From Cryptomeria japonica (lineage: Eukaryota > Streptophyta > Pinopsida > Cupressales > Cupressaceae): DNA of 64,000 bases. The stretch spans positions 474,978,573-475,042,572 of the forward strand of contig NC_081409.1 in NCBI RefSeq assembly GCF_030272615.1, given 5' to 3'. A model generated the notes under the pieces. That model saw nothing but the letters and a program-made list of their open reading frames with translations, was not told where the DNA came from and made no database searches. The position numbers and the translations under genes were made by a program. Of this stretch, positions 58,130-64,000 are shown one piece after another (position 1 is the stretch's first letter; every line of letters begins with the position of its first letter).

Positions 58130-58149
58130 AATCTCGCTTTGATACCACT
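58130..58149 (-). promoter_or_regulatory. Primer binding site of the chromovirus
   Basis: On the minus strand the LTR end (gactgcacca) is followed by ag and then tggtatcaaagcgagattt, a tRNA-Met-type primer site. Confidence 0.85.
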
Positions 58150-58943
58150 TGGTGCAGTCACAGAGGGAGGGTCCTCAAAGAGAACAGTTTGGATTGTGCA
58201 GCAAGAGTTACACAAAAAAAACAACTCAAAGTGATTGAGGAAATACCAAAACAAACTAAATTAAATCATGAAAATCAATTCCAAATGTTGGCAACATGCG
58301 GGCTCCAAGATTCGGCTCATAGGCTTGAATACAAAACATGGGTGTTATGCAAGATTGAGCTCCAACAAGAATGTGAGCCAACTCTGGACCTCCTAACCTA
58401 GAAATCTATGTCCTATCTTCTCCAAACTTGATCTAAATGCTTAGTTACATTGATTTATATGATCAAGGGTGATCCGCGTCGGCCCAAGGTGAAACAATCT
58501 TCGATGAACAAGATGAAGCATGTAAAACAACAAGGTCAACCTTCGCGAAAGAGATCCATTCGGAAAATCCATAAGATGAAGTGAGAACCGAAGGGAAGGT
58601 CATCCACACGCCAAGGAATGTTGGAAACAACTAATTGAAACTTTGCAAGCTATGGAAATGAACCACAAAATTTGTCAATAGCAAAATAGGTCCAAGCGGT
58701 TTTGATGTTCTAAGCCAGAAACTGTCTCGAATTCTAAAAGTGATAACTTGACAGGAAAAGATCCAAACGTCCCATGGACTTAGGATAAATCAAATGAATA
58801 TTTCCATAATCAAAATCCAGCTCCACAAGCTCTGGTGAGAAAATGAAAAGAAATGTAGGATGAAATGCAAAACAAAAGCAAACTGAAAGAAAATATTTTT
58901 GGTTGACACAAGTTTGCCAAGAGCTAGGGATGCTCTTGCATCA
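58150..58943 (-). mobile_element. 5' LTR of the 47296-58943 chromovirus
   Basis: Plus-strand start tggtgcagtcacagagggag, end gatgctcttgcatca, then the target duplicate caata. It pairs with 47296-48091 with many scattered differences, indicating an old insertion. Confidence 0.93.
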
Positions 58944-58948
58944 CAATA

Positions 58949-59350
58949 AAAGATACTAAGAAAATAGTAAGTACAATCATTGAAGTACTTAGGTATGTTC
59001 CCAGTGAAGAACAAAAGGTGAGAGCCGAAATTGACTCTTTTCATACATTTCAACACTGGACTATACCACATATCACTAATAAGGATAAGCACACGAAGGA
59101 TTTCAGTGATTGGAAAATTGATTTCCATCAAATGGTGCCAAGAATTATCACACATATGAAGGAGGAAGGGGATATGAGCATTCAAAGTTTCAATTTTTTT
59201 CAAGATAGTATCATAACATTGGATGTTGGTTATTCAAATTTTGTTATAGAAGTGAGGGCAACAATAGACAAGAAATGGAGAGACCACCTTGTGAACATGC
59301 CTACCATCCAGAGCTTCAAATGGCCTAGTGACTACAAGGTATACCAATGA
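58949..59350 (+). pseudogene. Accessory-type ORF, third segment
   Basis: The frame cut at 47295 continues here without a shift (KDTKKIVSTIIEVLRYVPSE, then FSDWKIDFHQMVPRIITHMK, MPTIQSFKWPSDYKVYQ) to a stop at 59348-59350. This exact in-frame rejoining across the chromovirus shows the target was an open reading frame when hit, or shortly before. No known motif was recognised. Confidence 0.6.
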
Positions 59351-62300
59351 GAGGTGACATACTTGAAAGCCTTAGGAGATCAAGTGCTCAAAAGAACAAC
59401 TGGTGGATGTGGAGCATGCCCAACATAAAGTAGAACCTTTCTAGACCCAAGGGTCGTAGGTTGCTACTCATACTGTAATGATAATGGGCTTACTCACATT
59501 CACTGGCTATTCTCATATTTTATTATTGTTTTCTATTTCAGACTTGTTTCAAAACTTTGTAATGTTTTAATCAAGTTTTATTTTAACTATGCATTTATAT
59601 AATTAGTTGTGAAGGGTTGCGATGCAACTGTCTAAATCTTGTTGCTTCTCCCAATGTTATTATATAAGGTATAAATCAAGACCAATTAAAGGGGACGATA
59701 TATAGAATATAGAGAAATAGAAGCAATAACAATAGCAAATTTTGCACCTCTTTACTGTGGCTAATTATAATAGAAGAATCCAAGTTTCTTGTGCTCAGTT
59801 ATTTGTTGATGGTGAATGATAAATATTGTGTGGTTGTCTCCAATTTATTTCTTTCTTATTTGTTTAATTTAGGATATCAAAGGTATTTCTGATTTATCAA
59901 AGAAGCTTTCTCTTCTCTATGTGATTTGGTTAATTAGCTTCTGTAAGGCAAAATTAAATTCATTTAACTAAATTACAATAATTTGGAAGAGAATAATTGG
60001 ATTAACAAGAAGAACCAAATAATATTACATTTTTGCATGTTTATATAAAGTATAAACACATTTGAATGACAAGTAACTTGAATTATCATTAGGAACCAAA
60101 TGTATATAACTCTGTAGCCCTGAAAGAAGGCATTGATCATAATCATATAAAATACTTTTTTTTGGAGATTCAATTTTATTTATTTATTTTATAAGATTAG
60201 GTAGAAGTAGGAGTAATAAGGTATAAGATATCTATTCCAAGTATATGTGCCATACTATGTGGATTTGAACTAGAATTTCAACATAAAACTATTAATCTAC
60301 TTTATTCATTAAAGATACACCTGCCAAGGTTTTACAAAGCTTAAAGAATAGGAGACATCTTCTTTTACAAGATTCTTGTTCATTGGCCAAGTGAACCTGA
60401 TACATTCTTAGGGTTTTTCAATTTGTTGATTTGGGAACCAACAAGTGGAACAAGTAAAGGCCTAAGAGTGTGAAAGAATATTAGTGAAAGTTTTAATATT
60501 ATTTTATATAGATAATAAAGCACACAAAAAATACTTTGCACAAAAAACAAAATTATTTAATAAAAGTGATGCAACACAAAGGCTCTTTTTAAAAAAATTC
60601 TCTTTATTGCCATCTAATGTGTATGTATATATATTATGTGCAATATGTGACTTTCACTATAATTTTCTTACTTGACTTAGCATGTCTTGTACTTTTGACA
60701 TGATTTTTTACTTTAGCTTGTGCTTCAAGATTCTAAATTGACATGAATTATTTTCTTAACATAAGTTTTACTCTTGGTTTGTGTTCGAGCTTCTAAATTG
60801 GCTTGACATGACTTGTACACTTGACACTAATATGTTTATATAAAGAGTACTTGAGGGCAATATTTTTAACATGGTTGTGTCACTGACCCCAAACTCATCC
60901 CAAATTTGTCCTTTTTTTTAGTGAGGTCCCATCACTAAATGAATATTTTTCCTTCGATCACTTTAGGCTTTCGAAGTCAAATTAGACTTATTCTTCATTT
61001 GTGGCACTTCATGGTTTAGTGATGGGTGTCAATGCTACCGTTCACTTTTCTTGTGTTGCCACGATGGCACAAAATGCAAGACTTGTGATATGTGTATCAT
61101 GACACCTTAGGAGAAATATCATACATAGTACCACTCATAGCTAGTGGAGTTGCATATTTCTATTAGGGGGCTTATAGACTTGGTACAACCTATTAGCTTG
61201 GCAATTAAGTTGTGTTTGCATAATGACAATTAATTCTATACAAAGGAGATCGACTATGAGACCTTGTTACACACACTAAGACTTTCCTCATATATGATTC
61301 CATTTCATTTTGTTTCACCTTTATGCTGATTAGAGGTATATGCCCTTCTTTGTTATATGTGGTGAATTTTTGAATGTCTTTCATGATTGCGTGTAGTCGT
61401 CTGACATCTTTTTTTATCCTTTTACAAAAGTAGAATTGTATTACAACACTATTGTGCATAATCCCTTTTAAGATTATTATTGTGAGAGTCCATCACCTTA
61501 ACTCTATTTTTGCATTCCATATGTGAGTGTTGTTATTGGTGTAGTAATGGATCAACAGCTTATTGGAAATTGGGGATGCCATGATTGTGTGTAGTCATGT
61601 CACATATTTATTTAGCCTTCTACAAAAGTAGAATAGTATTGCAACACTACTATGAACCACCATTGTAAGATGATTATTGTGAGAATCCATAACCCCAACT
61701 CAATTTATCCATTCCATGCGTAAGTGTTGTGGTGGGTGTAGCAATGGATCAATATCTCATTAGTAATTGTGGATGTGTCATCTAAGTAATTGATCAAAAA
61801 TTTCAATTTGATAGAAGTTAGAAATGGTCTTTGAGTTATGGCTATGTGAATTAAGGGTTAAGACTAAATTCATTGGAGTGAGTGGGTTGCTCTTAACACT
61901 AAAAAATTTGTTAGGCATTGGTCCAAAGAAAACTTGGGTATTTTGGGGTGTTACAAGATGAGTTGTCTAAAATTAGTTAGGGGGTATTTCCATGCCTACA
62001 AAGGATTTAAAATGCAATTTTGAAGTTCGTAGGGAATAACTAGATAATTAAGTCATTGCAGGACATGGATAGTGGTCATTGATTCATATCCTCGAACCCC
62101 AATTGTTGTAGGAGTAGAGGTATCTCATGTGACCAAAGGCTATAAGGATTGAATAGTTAGTGTCTTACATATATGGCCCCAACTAATGTTGATTCCTTCA
62201 CATCAAAAAGAAAACTAAATGAAATATAAACAATAAATCCAACAAATACAATTTGAGGCCTATAGTGGAACAAGTCCAAAATAAAAGTTAAATGTGGACA

Positions 62301-63184
62301 TTATAGAGTAAAATATATCAATATCAGAATTTGTCAATATATGAAAATACATAATAAATAACTAATATGTTAAAAATAAATTTGAAAAATATTAAAGCTA
62401 ATATATTCAATAATGGTTTGGTAGGACTATGTTGAAAATGCTTAAGTATGTGTAAAGGGTCCTTCGAAATTTTGGACTTAGCTCAATTTCAATTTAATTA
62501 TTATATATAATTTGAAGGAAAAGGGGGTTATAAGATCTTTAAAGTGATTGACAATTTTTATTTTTATTTTATTTGGTCTTTTTGAAAAAAAAAGGCAAAT
62601 AACAATAGAAAAGAAAATACTTGTAAAAGGATTAAAATTCATTAGAAAAATGAATAATAAAATCTCTAAATAAGAATTAATAAAATTTTAATGAGGCCTT
62701 ACAAAGTAATCTTAGGATCTCAAGAATAGAATATATCATCTCAAATGAAATGAGAATCGTCATTTGAGTATCTTTAAGGTGGCTCCCTTACAACTCTATT
62801 AAAACTATGCATCTCTTTAAAAATAGTCAATTGATATTGAAGATGAGTCCATGATTTTAATCGATGTCATCAATTGAAATTTTTTTTGTTGAACTAGAAA
62901 TTATAAAAAATGTCAAATAGATATGTACTTTACTAAGAAAATTTATAGACTTCTTTATAACACATGTGTATTAGGAATTTAATATGGCAACAAATGTTCT
63001 AGATAATGAAGGATGCAATCAAAGACCTACCATCAAAATCTCAAATTAGGCTAGAGAATGGGATGGATTGGACAAGATCAACGATATTGATCGTGCTTTA
63101 GAATTGTCATAGATGACCTTGTGATTTTTGGAAATCCCTAGAATGATATGTTGGCATTTGACATTATAACAGACAATGGGAGAT
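59351..63184. other. Unassigned AT-rich spacer
   Basis: No coding domain, LTR pair or hAT-like end was recognised. It contains a diverged 198-bp tandem duplication (61382-61775). Just before 63185 the phrase acaatgggagatt resembles a polypurine tract. Confidence 0.5.
61382..61775. repeat. Diverged ~198-bp tandem duplication
   Basis: Copies begin catgattgygtgtagtcrtc at 61382 and 61580. Both contain tacaaaagtagaat, gattattgtgagart and gtaatggatcaa-type phrases, with many substitutions. Confidence 0.85.
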
Positions 63185-64000
63185 TGTTGGCATTTCAATA
63201 AGGATATTGAGAAGGTTGTTGATGATTATGGATATAACTGATTAAGGATGTTTACTGTCTTGATATTATTATTTTGTCATTGATGTCAAGAAATTGATTT
63301 TCTAATTCAGTATGATGTTGCCATATCTTGAGAAGTATGATTTGAAGAGTATAAAAATGTCGGTAAAAGACACAAAAAGAATATGATGAATAAGGGGATG
63401 CATAAGGTATTCAATGGGCAACTATTACCGAGTCAGACAATGATGAGATCATGATGTTTAGATTGTTTTAACATCATACATATGTTGTAAATTGTAAGGT
63501 TAATACTATACTATGTTATCGAGCAAAGAACCTAGTCGGTAAACCCTAAGGAACCTAGTCGGTAAACCCTAAGGTTACCGCTATCAGTTAATGAAGGCAG
63601 AATATCTACCGAGTGAAGTTTAGTATTTACCGAGTTGTAACCGAGTTGTAACAAAATACATTAAATGGTTACATGCATTATTTAATGAAGGAAGCTGATG
63701 AGCTGGAACTGATTAAATGATTGGTATGCCGTGCATGAAGTTTGTTAATGAATCTATGGCAAAGGAAAATCGGCATGAAGATCTACAGCTTAGATTGAAC
63801 CACAATACCCTAGCACAAGTTCCAAGAAATGTATACAAGTTCCAAGGCAGGGTAAAATGTTTTTAGATCGAAGGATACATTGAACCTGGTCAAAGTTTGA
63901 AGATCTGATGGCTATGATTGATCATGGGAAATGTGATCAAGGAGATTAAGCGGTTAGCTAATTGTTTATAAATAGGGAACTATTGATAAACAATGTATGC
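63185..64000 (+). mobile_element. Start of an LTR running off the window
   Basis: TGTTGGCATTTCAATAAGG follows a purine-rich acaatgggagat, as at the 3' LTRs of the SIRE-like elements here. The segment has repeated accgagt/cggtaa words and a 23-bp doublet (gaacctagtcggtaaaccct at 63528 and 63551). A clear TATA box (tataaatag, 63967-63975) lies near the window edge. No right end or partner is visible, so LTR identity is inferred. Confidence 0.6.
63967..63975 (+). promoter_or_regulatory. TATA box of the terminal LTR
   Basis: The sequence tataaataggg occurs about 780 bases into the putative LTR, a normal place for the U3 promoter in long plant LTRs. Transcription would begin some 30 bases downstream, close to the window end. 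Confidence 0.55.

Larger units (their letters stand above)
47296..58943 (-). mobile_element. Minus-strand chromovirus (Ty3/gypsy) with a copia element nested in RT
   Basis: LTRs at 47296-48091 and 58150-58943 begin tggtgcagtcac on the plus strand and end in a catca motif. The target duplication is caata (47291-47295 and 58944-58948). On the minus strand the 5' LTR (right) is followed by agtggtatcaaagcgag, a tRNA-Met-type primer site. Gag, protease, RT, RNase H, integrase and a chromodomain remnant lie in order on the minus strand. A copia element (50826-55809) interrupts RT. A tandem duplication damages the integrase C-terminal part. Confidence 0.95.

Overview
This 64 kb window looks like intergenic DNA of a large plant nuclear genome. 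Nearly everything recognisable is transposable-element sequence, much of it nested. There are Ty3/gypsy chromoviruses, Ty1/copia elements, a copia-like element without pol, hAT-type foldback elements and many diverged tandem repeats. The mixture of old, stop-riddled elements, long AT-rich spacers and large accessory ORFs suggests a gymnosperm, perhaps a conifer. That is inference; nothing in the window fixes the species. No rRNA, tRNA, CRISPR array or intact host gene was seen. One isolated 210-bp exon candidate (23637-23846) may belong to a host gene.

Layout. (1) 1-5395: the 3' part of a plus-strand Ty3/gypsy element. It has pol with in-frame stops, a repeat-rich spacer, an intact 754-codon accessory ORF, a polypurine tract and a cut-off LTR. 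(2) 5400-8001: a minus-strand chromovirus pol truncated at both ends. (3) 8002-11741: non-coding, with a degenerate dispersed repeat and a hAT-like element. (4) 11747-20190: a complete but dead copia element (TSD GTGAA) that carries a probable solo LTR of another family at 16985-19301 (TSD AACTC). (5) 20196-26093: spacer with a second hAT-like element, tandem duplications and the exon candidate. (6) 26099-31615: a full-length, decayed minus-strand gypsy element (TSD CATTT). (7) 31621-38175: spacer with a LINE ORF1-like remnant, a rearranged copia gag and an ~80-bp repeat.

(8) 38176-59350: a nest. A plus-strand ORF of retroelement-accessory type is found in three pieces (38176-39346, about 45763-47295, 58949-59350). 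The first gap holds the pol-less copia-like element (39347-45762). The second holds a minus-strand chromovirus (47296-58943, TSD CAATA), which itself contains a minus-strand copia element (50826-55809, TSD CTTCA) inside its reverse transcriptase. (9) 59351-63184: unassigned AT-rich spacer. (10) 63185-64000: the start of an LTR with a TATA box, running off the window.

Insertion boundaries are supported by TG...CA ends, matching target-site duplications, tRNA-Met primer sites and restored reading frames. The proteins form the usual retrotransposon set: Gag packages RNA, protease matures it, reverse transcriptase/RNase H copies it and integrase inserts it. Every pol copy here carries stops, frameshifts or deletions, so none looks autonomous.
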